Positions 35,144 to 46,777 of a stretch of 64,000 nucleotides of DNA are shown here, piece after piece. The stretch is from positions 56,554,350 to 56,618,349 of the forward strand of contig NC_085861.1 of the NCBI RefSeq assembly GCF_034702125.1, read 5' to 3'. The stretch is from Engraulis encrasicolus (lineage: Eukaryota > Chordata > Actinopteri > Clupeiformes > Engraulidae). The position numbers and the translations under genes are program-made. Numbering within the stretch: position 1 is the stretch's first letter; each line of letters begins with the position of its first letter. The notes beneath the pieces were generated by a model. The model was given only the letters and a program-made list of their open reading frames with translations, searched no databases and was not told where the DNA came from.

Positions 35144-35587
35144 AATGAGCTCCTGCTGTTGACGGACATCCACCAGGCTGTGCAGTGACTGCTGACCAAT
35201 AAGGGTTGAAAGGACGGGTAGAGGAGTGGAGGTGGACATGGAGCCCTTTGTGTTCGACTTCGAAATACAAGAGGACATGGAGGACTTCTCGAAGGACTGC
35301 CAGGCCGTACTGGCAACATGTGCCCACCCTAACACTCACACTTTCCCTAAAGTTTTGGTATCAAGGTCTGTGTCTGGCAGTGCAATGAACTTGCGCACAC
35401 CTAGTGGTGTTGCGGTAAGCAACCACTTGGCCAACTGAAACAAAGATGCGAGGCGAATTAATTGTTATTACCAAAATATTGTCAGCATTTCAGTGCAACA
35501 GTGTTTAGATAAGTACCTAATAAGCTAGTTGAGCCTGTGGGTTTGTATTCGATTTACAACGGCTAACACTCATAAACAAACAAACAC

Positions 35588-35619
<32 letters not shown>

Positions 35620-35985
35620 TCCCAACATTTCCTTTGACTCTCCCACACACTCCAAAACAACTCCAGTTGAGAAAATGTTCTTTTCTAATCTCACCATTAC
35701 GGTCTTCCTGGATGATATCAGAATAACAGCCACTCTTGGAAATGTGTAGTAAATGTTTTATTTATGTACACGTTTATACTTCAGTTGTTTTCATTTAGTA
35801 TTGTGTTTGCTTTCTTATCTTAACAAATAAGATGCTTCAGAGGCTGAGAGTGCACATAGTTAAATGTCTGCACATATGTAATTATTCATATTTTAATTAA
35901 AAGTTTATTTTTGTGTTTTTTTTGTTTTGTTTGATTGTCCTGGTCCGTCTTTGGTGGATTTAAAACTGTGTTTGTCTAATAAACA
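35144..35985 (+). other. Possible terminal exon with a 70-codon frame and poly(A) signal
   Basis: Acceptor TTGTTTTAG at 35,143. A frame from the ATG at 35,226 to 35,438 starts MEVDMEPFVFDFEIQEDMED, acidic and unrelated to anything I recognise. An AATAAA lies at 35,978-35,983. A CA repeat occupies about 35,590-35,620. It may be the last exon of a transcript using the modules to its left. It is equally possible that the whole set is non-coding. Expression data would decide. Confidence 0.3.
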
Positions 35986-36429
35986 AATTTGATTTAATTG
36001 AACCAATTGAAAACATAGGCTACTTTGGCCTTCCCTTGTCTTTTCCATTTGGCTAAGTCTTTAAACAGTAATATCTGCTAGAAGTAGACCTATCTACCGG
36101 GAGTTGTGGATGTTTGGGCGCCCTTTGTTATCATGACAAGTTTAAATCAAAGAAAGATGCATTTTATGTTTATATTTGGGTTATCTTAGTTTAACATGCA
36201 GCCTATGTGATTAATCAAAGGTAAGTGCAACAATACTCATTATTTCAAGGTTCTTTGCCGTGAATTTTAAAGACTGAACATTGTAGGACTTGTCATGATT
36301 TAAACAAAAAAAAGTAAAATATTAATGTTTAAGTAGGCCTATTTTGCTGATTAGTGGATTTTAACAGACTCTTAAACAAAATCCTGCAATACAATAACCG
36401 TCAGTTAAATGCATCAATAAGAATAATAA

Positions 36430-36640
36430 TAGAGTATAATAATCGAGATGGCCGACAGGGAGATGGGTTTTTAACCGTACAACATGATTGCATTGACTGC
36501 CTGGGCCAAGATGGCCGACAGGGACATGGATGGGCTGCCTGGGCCAAGATGGCCGACAGGGATATAGAGAGGGATATGGCGCTACAGTCCGCAGCCAGAC
36601 ATACTTGGAGCAAACTGGTGTAGGGGTGTGAGACAAGACT
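36430..36640. promoter_or_regulatory. Triplicated YY1-like motif in the right arm of the 12.6-kb insertion
   Basis: 'gatggccgacaggga' occurs three times (near 36,446, 36,511 and 36,549), the last two within a 39-bp repeat unit. The arrangement is the inverted counterpart of the motif at about 25,040. AAGATGGC is the YY1 core, so the element's ends may carry promoter sequences. Confidence 0.4.
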
Positions 36641-36728
36641 CATATACACACGAGAGTGAGTTGTTGATCAACCAGTTCATGGGAGCGTGACCTCGGAGGC
36701 GGTCTGCAGACGAGCATGGACGGGGATA

Positions 36729-37142
36729 GAGCTCGAAAGTGACGTCACTTCCCCCGATTTCATGGGACCTCAACGGCGTTTTTAGCCGAAAATCGTAGCA
36801 TGTAATCCAATGGCGGTATTAAAATGATATTTCGATCCCCTTCGAGTTGTGCCACGAGCTCCATATACTGTATGTTGTTTCTGATATTTTTGCTTAATTT
36901 TTCGTACGAACCCCCAAACTTTTTAGAAAGCTGTGTTTCTTCACATTTTTCATGCCGACGGCCTCGGAACAAAACATTGATACTTCTGCATGAATAATCT
37001 TTATCTAGCCTCTTAAACAGCATATTTGTAGCCCAGCGCATATCATGACTGAGATCAGAAGATATTTACTCTCTACCATGTTGTTAGATGGTCAGCTTAG
37101 GTCCCGTGAAACGCGGAACTAAGGGGCGGGACTTTCGAGCTC
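36729..37142. mobile_element. MITE with GAGCTCGAAAGT ends
   Basis: The 12-bp terminal repeats GAGCTCGAAAGT and ACTTTCGAGCTC are flanked by TA (36,727-36,728 and 37,143-37,144). A further inner match is 'catgggacc' / 'ggtcccgtg'. A 93-codon minus-strand frame inside is not recognisable. Confidence 0.7.
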
Positions 37143-37339
37143 TATAAGCAACTGCAGGTGTTGCAAGATCCGACTGCAGTCTCATTCATCCCGCGATAGT
37201 TTGACACCATGTGACATGTCACCTCGTCAACGCAACATGACTGAAATTTAGAAGTTAGACAGGAAATCTAACCGTCATGCAGCGTTTTCATCCAGAGTGC
37301 ATTGCTATACATGTTGACGGAAAATCGAATGAGCTTAGT

Positions 37340-37554
37340 GTCTGTCCCCATCTGTGGTTCCCACTTCTGTGTCTGTCCCTGACCGTGTTCCTGTACATTC
37401 AACCTGTTTCCCTGCACCTGGTTTCGCCAATGTCACTGTGCCCGTCCGTCCCCATTCCTGTCACTGTCCCAGTCACAGTGCCCATCAAAGTCCTTGTGTT
37501 TGTTCCTGTACTTGTTCCCCAGTCTACAATGTCTACCCCTGATCCTCCGTCTGA
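37340..37554. repeat. C/T-rich block, copy B, second piece
   Basis: Matches 18,960-19,170 of copy A. It lies between the AGT end of the 12.6-kb insertion and the TGA that flanks the next element. Confidence 0.8.
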
Positions 37555-37791
37555 CGGTGCATACACACCAACGGACATGTCCGCGTTGCTCCTTGAAAAT
37601 AGAACTCGAGTCTATTTTCCTGCGCAGACGTCCGTGTTCAATGCGCAGCTCCATTGAAAATGAATGGCTGCTGCCCGCGGATAGAACGTGGACATTAACT
37701 GTGCAGTGTGAAAGGCAGCCCTTGAACCTCTCGGACTCTAACTGCTCACGGAGACGTTAAGGAAACGTACCGTCTGTGTGTGCATGTACCG
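37555..37791. mobile_element. 237-bp TIR element with 3-bp TGA duplication
   Basis: Starts CGGTGCATACACAC and ends GTGTGTGCATGTACCG. TGA flanks it at 37,552-37,554 and 37,792-37,794. Copy A reads 'gtctgactccacctgcc' straight through. Confidence 0.8.
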
Positions 37792-37815
37792 TGACTCCGC
37801 CTGCCCTGTGTCTGA

Positions 37816-40363
37816 TGCCGCATTCCCCAGTGGTATAGGCAACCAGGAGTCAGCTATCTCCCACTTGAACAGGCCCGGAGTGGACCCTTTTCTCAGTCCG
37901 GGAATTTAATTCAAATTCAGGCCACTCTGATACGGAGGACAAAATGCACGCCTCCCTCTTAGCATCTGACTTCCCTATAGCCTAGGATTATTATTAAATT
38001 TAACAATTAAATTAAATGTAGGCCTAACAATTTTAATTAACAATTAAAAAGTAATGTAGGCTTCATAGACGATTATTGATTAAACAGTGGTTGCCTTTTT
38101 CTTTTGGTCTAATTTTGATGCATTTTCAGCAATTTAGTCATCTTAAATCCTGCTACCCGTTTCCACTGTGGTAGTACTGGGCTCCATGGTAGGCATGCTG
38201 CATACATCCTATCCTCTCATTCACGTATTTGTTTACTTATTTAATTATGGCTTTGTTAAATCATCTACACGATTTAATCTACACATATCATGGTCTTCTT
38301 CTATAGATGCCATATTTTATAGGCCTATCATCATAAACATCTATTTTGACTAACTCTTTCCCTCTACCTGGCCCTTCAGTAGCCTACTCCTGCCCTCACC
38401 TGGATCATCATGGCCTGCTGCGCTGATGCTAGAAAGCATTCCATAGGCTAAAGACGACATTTCATATTAAGTTGATGTTTGCGCACCTGTGGAAATGCTG
38501 CACGATATAACAGCGAGAGGAAATAGGCTACAGTTGCAGAGGAGCTAAAGCATGACGGCGACTTTGAAACTGTCTATCAAAAACGGCAAATGTAAGGATT
38601 CCGTTCTTCCTTGAGGATACACACTGCAAGCACGGGATGTAGGCGAACGTGTCTGCATGTATTGAAAATAGAACAGATTCCCGCGGGCGTGAAGGGGCTC
38701 AGCACACATTACAATTAATGGTCATTCGCTGAGGGCTTTCACGGTGCTGATTCCCGCGGATAGAACGTGCAAACTCTCCAGTAGGCTAATTAATTTTTAA
38801 AAAGACAACTAAACTGTCCAGCGCGCGCGAACCAAGAGCCTATTGGTATACAGCACTTATAAATGATTTAAACAGCATCTACTAACAAATAGCCTATTTA
38901 ACAACAAATGTAATAGCCTCTGTTTAATATAGGCCTATGTACTGTGTTAATAACTGATAGTGCGCGCCGGTGGTAATGCAAGGCAATGCGTGATGAAGCG
39001 TTTGGCAACTCTCTTCATCAAATGGAATGTAGCCTAATGTAAAGCAACACGTTTTCGTTTTTTCTAAAATAGGAATACACTTCTAAGCCATAGGACATAG
39101 GCCATAAAGCCTACATTGTGACATTCTCAAAGCTGACAGTAAGTTGACAGTTGATTTGACATAGCAAACATCGCCACGTTATAGCCTATTTGCATAGGCT
39201 AGAGTCTAATACCGGTATGTCTATTGCGTTAATCTGTGCGCGCTGGTGGTAGGCTACAAATAAAGCGTGATGAAGCGTTTGGCAATCTGTTCATCAAAAT
39301 GGTTAACTGGCATGTAAAGCAACACATTTTCGGTTCTTCTACGGAAATAAGAATGCACTTTAAAGCATAGATAATCCTTTAGCCTACAGTGTGACATTTT
39401 TAAAAGTTGACAGTTGCAAACGCTCGCCACGTTATATGATAAAATTCATAACCAGGGCAATTATCTATATCTCTTTCAGTAACCTACCAGCTTGTCTTGA
39501 GAAGATGTCAGTTAATTTGGCACATGTGGCTGCCACCTCCTTTCTTTTTTTTTAATTTTAGCCCTCTCCGTTCCGCCCAGCCCTTTTCTGCTTTCCATCA
39601 CTGACGCTCTGTTTCGCGCCAGTGTGATTTAAAAAGACGATCCTTGGCCCAAACCATCTGAAACACCTGGGAGGGGTCGGGGGGAATTATGATGCTTACA
39701 TGGTAGTAGAACCACAGATTTTCTAGGAGGGGTCTGGACCTATTTAATCCACTATGATGCAGCTGGTGGTTGAAACTTAATTGATATTAATGCAAGAATA
39801 AGACACAAGAAGTGACCAAAAAAAAGAGTTAAAATTAGTTGTCGCCGTGGGCCACTTCCATGGTTTGGGCCGGGAAAACTCCCGATCACTTTAATGTCCA
39901 CCCCGGCATTGCACTTGAAAGTGTTCCAACCAGCAAATCAAAGAAACTACAAACATGGAGGGACAAAAAAATAGGCCTACATATTCACTCCTCAAAGATG
40001 TCAATAATGTAAACAACACCATGCGTTCTTTTCATTTAGCTGCATTTCATCTTTGAAAGAGGCAATGTCAATATAACTACATCTTAGAGTTGATTCGGAC
40101 AGCTTTAACGGTTGCAAAACCGCCCGTGAACTTTTCTATTTGTCCATAGAATGATGATTGCTGAGTAATGTGCAACATAAATTCCTAACACTGAGTGCTG
40201 CCATTGCTGTGATGACATCACGATTGTCAAAGGGACGAAGTTAGTTTGCTTCGATTTTGCCCCAGCTCGTGACTTGAACATTCCGCTTCAACAGGCGTTC
40301 CAATGCATTTCAGCAAGTAGGAGGTCAGAAACATCCCATCTCCCACTGTTGGAGAATGCGGCA
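37816..40363. mobile_element. 2,548-bp TIR element with 3-bp TGA duplication
   Basis: Starts TGCCGCATTCCCCAGTGG, and the complement of the end starts TGCCGCATTCTCCAACAG. TGA lies on both sides (37,813-37,815 and 40,364-40,366). The interior has a diverged tandem duplication of about 230 bp (38,958-39,190 and 39,232-39,440). No transposase was recognised. Confidence 0.65.
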
Positions 40364-41330
40364 TGACTCTGCCTCCGATTCCGCCTGTCCCTCCGACTCT
40401 GCCCCGTGTTCGGTCCTCTGGTGCTTCTGAGCCTACCATTTGTCCCGTGCGCTGTGCCCTGCCTTGCCAGTTCCTCCTCTCCAGACTTCCCCCTCTTGTG
40501 TGCTCTGTGCTTCCAAAGGACTTCCAAAGCACACATAAAATGTGCTTATGTCACGTTTTAGTCCTGTCATTGTCCCTGTCATTATGCTCTTGTGTTTTCC
40601 TCTCTTGTTCTTGGCCCCGCACTTGTTTGTGCCTACCTGTACTTGTTCCATGTTCCTAATTTTGATTGCTTATCTGTGTTCAGTTTTCCTGTTCTCCAGA
40701 AACTATTGTCATTTTTTATTTCTTTCTGTGGTGTTCCTGTTTGTTTCAATTGGTGTCTTGTTGTCGTTGCATGTCATTTGCTGTGTTTATATGAGGAATT
40801 TAATTCGGAATTAACTGACTTTATTTCTGATTAAAGCATAATTCCGCTTTGAAAATGTCATGTACATACCTCTTAATATGGAATTAAAGGAAAGATCAAA
40901 GTAAACCCTATGGAACTATTTACGTCTGAATTACTAAATCGGAATTAAAAATATAATGTAATTGTAAAATAGTGATTGTCTGCTCATTGTTCTTGCCTGT
41001 TTCCCCCTTTTATAGCCCACACCTGTTCTTGTTAACCCTGTTAGTCACCTGTCAGCCTCCTGTTCCCTTGCCATTGTTTCTACCTGTCTTGTCTGTTCAT
41101 TGTCTTTGATTGCAGCTTTAATTAAATCTATTCTTTGATTTAAATTTCATAAACCCATCATAGATCAAATGTTCCTATGCACATATTCTGTTGCATATTT
41201 GTGAGCTGTTTCACTGTCCTGGGCCCACTCATATTCCTGTGACACACCAAATTTCATGTTTCATGTCTTATTGCGCTATATATTAATGGTGTATGTGGAC
41301 CAACGTCACAGGCCACATAAAATTACTCAG
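40364..41330. repeat. C/T-rich block and adjoining flank, copy B, third piece
   Basis: 40,540-41,330 matches 19,205-20,050. The first 170 bp have no counterpart in copy A and may be an older part lost there. Confidence 0.7.
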
Positions 41331-41524
41331 GCCTGAGTTTGACATCCCTGGCATGAATGATCAGTGTGGCCTTCTCCTCCATTCTCTGCTGTGACGGGAA
41401 GGCGGGAGTTCTTAAAATGTATGTGCTGTCCCCATGTACAGAGTGAATTGCATTGCATGCTGTGTGAGGTCAATGATAAATGGCAGTGAATTTCATGTCT
41501 TCTCATTTCCAAGATGCTTTTATT

Positions 41525-42026
41525 ACCTCCGCCAAGGAGGTTATGTTTTCGGTCGCGTTGGTTTGTCTCTTTGTCTATCTGTTTATCAGCAGCATAACTC
41601 AAAAACTAATCAACAGATTTGGACGAAACTTTGTGGAGTTGTTGATAATGACCCAAGGTCACAAGTGATGAAATTCTGGTGGTGATCCGGATCACGAACT
41701 GGAACCAGGACTTTTTGAAAGATTCTGTCAGCAGGATAACTCAAAAACGAATCAACTGATTTGGACGAAACTTTGTGGAGTTGTTAGTAATGACCCAAGG
41801 AACAAGTGATTCAATTCTGGTGGTGATCCGGATCACGACCGGAACCAGGACTTTTTAAAAGATTCTTCACCATTGCTGGCCTATATATTTATACGCCCCT
41901 AGTGACCAGAAATTGAATTGCGGGGACTCCAAAAAAAGAAGGCAGAAAGACTTAGGGTGTAACATAGTCAAATGTATCAAGCAGCTTCTTTGGCGGAGGT
42001 CTGCGCTCTCTGAGTGCTTCTAGTTG
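41525..42026. mobile_element. Insertion with ACCTCCGCCAA ends and an internal duplicated unit
   Basis: Copy A reads 'gcttttattgttagatattg' without it (near 20,205). The ends ACCTCCGCCAA (41,525) and TTGGCGGAGGT (to about 42,000) are inverted. Inside, about 125 bp ('cataactcaaaaactaatca' onward) is repeated in tandem. Confidence 0.75.
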
Positions 42027-42911
42027 GTAGATATTGTACAGTTCGTCATGAAGACTGATGTTCATAGAGTAAAATATTGACAAATTGTGTCTGCTGCCAT
42101 TATTCAGATACATAGTTATTATGGCTATTACTCAATGTCACAAGAAACAGTGATACTAATCAACCGATATGCATGGTCTTGCAATTTCTCAGCAGGCTAA
42201 ACATTTGAAAGATGAGCTTAACTCCAAAGCCGTGTGGTATAGGCTAGACAGAAGTTTTATTTTGCAAAAGTGTTTAAATAAATACATCCTCACCAGTGTA
42301 AAAAAAAAAGTCAACTCACTCAGTGTACAGACAGTGCTAAATTGACTGGCAGTGTAGCCTACAAAAATGAATAGTGAGGAAGAATAACATTACATAAAGG
42401 CTAGTAGATGCTTTTGTCCAAAACGACTTACAAATGAGGACACAATCAGTAGCATACTGTTGATTGATGTACAGAATATATAAGCCCAAGCAGAGTTGGT
42501 GCATTAATTTTTGTGCAAGATTTGTGCAGGGTTTAGTACAGAGCCATGGAATTCAGAGTTGTGACAATCGGGGTGCAGGAAGTCGGTTGGTGACATAGTC
42601 TCCAGCTAAAAGAAAGTCGCTGCCTAGGCCTAACACAGAACCACCACATAACAAGCAAAGATGACATACAGTAGAAATAAATTAAATTACATTAACCTTT
42701 ACTGCACTCTATCTGATGAACGTTCACTTCCTATAACTATTTTGGAACTATGTCAATGGCAATCTGTGTGTCAAAGGCTCCATGAGTCGCTATCTTTGTG
42801 TAAAAATGCACCACTGAGGTCAGTAGGATTGGCCTAACTCTTACTTCCATGGCCCTGGTTTAGTATAATGCTTCAGAGGTGAGTGTAGAAGAGAAGAGTC
42901 GTTTTCTAGCA

Positions 42912-45900
42912 TTAGTGTGATGCCGTTGTGTTGACCTCTCCCCAGTGCGCCGCAATGGAGGTGATGCCACCAGAGTTGTGCCTGCCACTGAGTTTCAGGA
43001 GCTCGCTGCCGCTGTGGGCGGGATATAAGTTGAAGGAGTAGCCGGTTGGCAGCCCAACAATCAGAGAACGGCCCCTGTTGGTGCCAAATCCAATCTGATA
43101 AATGTAGTGGCTGGTGTGGTACTTCCCCCACACCTGCACAATCGTCTCCCCTTCGAAGAGCTCCATCTCATTCTCTGTGGCATACTTGCGGCCGTACACA
43201 GGAGTCCAGGCGAAGTTGTACCTTAGCTGGAAGCTGGAAGAAAAAAAAACATGCATAACAGACTGTTTTAAAAAAAAATACATTGTGCACAAACTGGAAC
43301 CAAGTGAAAATTACAGTGATGAATTAGGTCTATATTTCAGGCAGTCCAACAAAATCCCGGACATTTCTGAAATTCCCCCCGGACATTTTTTTAGGTCTCA
43401 AAAGTAGGACATGTCCGGGGAAAACCGGACGCCTGGTCACCCTAGCACAAAGCACACATGAAATGGTAGGCCTACACCTACAGTATATCTGGATGCCGTG
43501 ACAGCAAGATCCTAGCCGATTGCCTATTGAAGTAGACAAACCCACCTGTGGCAGGCAACATTTTTAGCTGCTGGATCGGTTTAGGCTACCAGCCTTCAGT
43601 TCCACAGCTTTACCCATGGTGCAGTGCCAGGATATACTTTACATTTTTCATGCTACAGCCTGGGACGCACAGTAAAGCTAGTCTCCTGTCTCTTATGATA
43701 CAAACACAAGTAACATCATACAGACTGACATATACGTGGTCCCACATCTGAATGTTACTATTAGGTTTCTACAAAATACAAATAGCTGTAGTTTTACCCA
43801 GTTATGTAGCTATTGTAGACTTCCCAGACTCGTACAGCAGTGATGCGTCCTTCTCCCTCGGTAGCGTATGCTGTGCCCTCTCCCCTGCCCACCGCTGGGG
43901 AATAGGAGTAGCCCGCTGGAGAAGAGAAACCACAGGAGGTGTTCAACAACACATCGCCTCATTTAATCATATCAGTCACATGATCAAAATGTCTCTTGTC
44001 TATCACTCTAAAAATTAAGTATGGAAGAACGGCCAACGAGGTGTCCCGATATCAAGGGAAATAATGGACAAGGCGGAGCGTTCTAACAGCCCGACGGCAC
44101 AGACGAAGGGCTGTTCGCTTCGCCAAGTCAATTTTCCCTTGATATCGGGACACCTCGAAGGCCGTTATTCCGCTTATCACCCGGTTACCAGCATTTAAGT
44201 ATTAATTTATTAATATGTTGAGCTAAGGCTTCATGAGAAAGTAGAATCTAACACTGTGTGGTCCGGTTCTCGATTCTGATTGACTGATAGTTGTGGTCAA
44301 TCGAGCATAAACCTACACCTTTCCCATGAAAATTCTATGTGCGTCCAAATTAGACCCAGCGCATCTACGTGTGTTTTCTGGCAGCGCGACGCACGCACGC
44401 ACGCACGCCGAGTAACGTTGCCGGGGTAACCACAATCACTTCCTCAACTTGTCAACTCAGTCGCAGATGAAATTAATTGTCATTAAAGCGTTTTTAAAGA
44501 AATTTGGTCAGCGATTAATTGTAACAGTGTTAGATGAGGAATAAACCACTTGAGTCCGTGGGTTACGCTTATTGATAACGGGCAAGGGGACGTTTACGGC
44601 ACTCCACTTAGCGTCGTGCCCCACTCCCCTTGGCCGTTATCAATCGAGCGTAACCCACGGCCTCTCGTGGCTCATTGCTTAAATTTAACACTGTGCGGTC
44701 CAGTTCTCGATTCTGATTGGCTGATAGCTGTGGTCAATCGAGAGTAAACCTACACCTTCCACCTGAAGATTCTATGCGCGTCTAAGTTAGACCAAGCGCA
44801 TCTACGTTGGTAATGAGAATATGTTGCAGTTGGGGTAGGGAGTCTGCAAGAAGAGCACACCTTTGCACTAACTGTGGTTGGGGTATCTGTGTGATTGCAA
44901 AGACATTTTATTCCAGAGGTGTTTATCGCCTCCTTGTTGAGTTTTTGTAACGAGTGTGTGTCTGGCAGCGCGACGTACGCACGCAAACCGAGTAACGTTG
45001 CCGGGGTAACCACAATCACTTCCTCAACCACAACGGATCAAATTAATTGTTATTAAAGCGTTTTTAAAGAAATTTGGTCAGCGATTAAGTGTAACAGTGT
45101 TAGATAAGCAATAAGCCACTTGAGTCCGTGGGTTATGCTCAATTGATAACGGGCAAGGGGACGTTTACGGCACTCCGCTTCGCGTCGTGCCCCACTCCCC
45201 TTGCCCGCTATCAATTGCATAACCCACGGCCTCTCGTGGCTTATTGCTTAATTAACCTGCATTTGATAGGTCTACGTTTCTATGGGGACCACTTCCTAAT
45301 CTAGTGAGACGCGCCTCTATCGGAGGCATGTAAGGATGCGTGCAGAACGTTGGGGTGACTTGCCAACCAAATGCGATAGAATTGACGACTGCATTTTGAC
45401 TTGACAACCAAATGCGATAGAATTAACGACTGGCTCTTGGCTTGACAACCAAATGCGATAGAATTAACGACGGGGTCTTGGCCATAGCAACCTGCAGTTT
45501 AGAATTAGGTGCTGTTTCCACGTAGCAGGATATTTTTTTAGCAGGGTATTTTTTTCTCCTGCTACGTGGAAACGCAACATGTGGATAAAAACAAATCCTC
45601 CATTGTAACAAATGCGTTTCAGACCCCTAAACAGGATAATTTTTTTCTCCTGCTATTTTTTTCTCCTGCACCTGGATTTTTAAATATCTGCTACGTGGAA
45701 ACGGAAGGCCAAAACCAATGCAAAACCAATACAAGCAGGAGAAAAAAATGTCCACATATAAAAATATCCAGCTACGTGGAAACGGCACCTTAGAAAAGAA
45801 GCAACTTGGACGCCCGCACGCCCGCATGATATCATAGGTGTCCTGCTCTCAGGGAATAAAGGACACCTGCTCTGCCAATCAGAAGATGTACTGTCTGCCC

Positions 45901-46777
45901 ACTGGGTGATAAAAGTAAGGGTTAACGTTCGGCGAGAAGGTCGCTACCGTGGAATAGCAGCACGACAGAGAGAATCTTTAGACCCCGAAGCGGAGCGGAG
46001 GGGTCTTGTTCTCTCTGAAGTGCTGCTATTCCACAAAGCGACCGACTCGCCGAAAGTTAACCCGCTTATTATATGGATATACTTAAATGATTCACACATG
46101 GCGGGGACATTTCTTTAGACCTAGGCCTATTCAATGTAAAGATTGTCGCTGCGCAAAACAAAACAGTGCCGTTGTGGAACACCGCTAGGCAACAGCTAGG
46201 TAGCCAGGACAACAGGTGTTGTCTATCACAGCAGCTGATTAGAGTGACAAAAGACCGGACCCTCTGCGGAGTGATATGAAACATTCGCTTTAGCCACTGA
46301 CTTGTATACAAGCCAGTGGCTTTAGCAGTGAACGTCTTGTTGCCATTGACAGCGGTAGACAACGGGTGCTGTCCATCACAGCAGCTGATTAGAGTCTTGT
46401 TGAAAAGTCGCTTTAGCAGTGAAAAGTCTTGTTGCCATTGACAGCGGTCTGTTATAGACCAACCCGTCCGTTATCGAAAAATAACAGACGTCCGAACGTT
46501 GGGGAGCCCCGTTGAAATGAATGGAGCATTCGACAGATGACGTCACAACCATATAATAAAAGTTCTTTAAGGAATGTGCAGGTTCTTCTGTTTTCCATCT
46601 GTTTTCCTTGAGGTTTTCCAAGAACTTTTGGTTCCTCCACAGTGGCAGGTTAGCTGAAGGTTCTTTCAGGAACTTTGTCATATCTAGTGTGTTGAACTAT
46701 TAACTCCTGCTCTCACCGTTACTCAGGGATGTGGCTCCCAGCAGGCACAAGACCATCAGAGACAACATGTTGTACAT
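42912..46777 (-). CDS. zg16: ZG16-like secreted jacalin-domain lectin, copy B
   Basis: Coding exons (minus strand): 46,777-46,717, 43,915-43,798 and 43,233-42,912 (stop TAA). The lengths are 61, 118 and 322 nt as in copy A, giving 166 residues. The signal peptide (residues 1-20) and the single jacalin-type domain are as in copy A. I count 14 amino-acid differences between the copies, and 11 lie in the last exon. These 11 all fall after GETIVQVWGKYHTS, and they include the ligand loop (SGGIT here, GKGIT in copy A). The first intron of the coding part is 2.8 kb, against 0.27 kb in copy A, because of a cluster of foldback elements. A hAT-like fragment lies just past the last-exon acceptor, in the intron near 43,320-43,444. 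It is probably expressed from the promoter near 47.9 kb. Confidence 0.9.
44018..46555. mobile_element. Cluster of foldback elements in the first coding intron of copy B
   Basis: Absent from copy A, where 'ctaaaaattaaaagttctga' is continuous (near 23,065). It contains long palindromes at 44,030-44,165, about 44,560-44,670, about 45,120-45,240 and 45,915-46,070. A tandem pair of about 450-570 bp (44,240-44,690 and 44,690-45,260) carries the second and third. These inverted arms can form hairpins of 40-70 bp. Confidence 0.8.
45508..45789. mobile_element. PIF/Harbinger-type MITE with TTA duplication
   Basis: Ends GGTGCTGTTTCCACGTAGC and GCTACGTGGAAACGGCACC, flanked by TTA (45,505-45,507 and 45,790-45,792), the target preference of PIF/Harbinger. 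The interior repeats 'tttttttctcctgct'. Confidence 0.8.

Larger units (their letters stand above)
24737..37336. mobile_element. 12,600-bp insertion with related inverted ends and 3-bp AGT duplication
   Basis: In the uninterrupted paralogue (18,955-18,985) 'ccagtgtctg' is continuous. Here it is split as CCAGT / insertion / AGTGTCTG. The insertion begins AAGCGCAATCGACTTT and the complement of its other end begins AAGCTCATTCGATTTT. About 300-370 bp in from each end (a MITE excluded), both arms share 'ctgcggactg', 'gatatc' and the sequence ATGGCCGACAGGGATAT in inverted orientation (about 24,940-25,040 and 36,490-36,600). It carries nested elements and duplicated exon-like modules. No transposase, integrase, polymerase or helicase motif was recognised. 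Confidence 0.65.

Noticed and set aside
36760..37041. 93-codon minus-strand frame
   Set aside because: It lies wholly inside the MITE bounded by GAGCTCGAAAGT ends, has no recognisable domain and no splice or promoter context.
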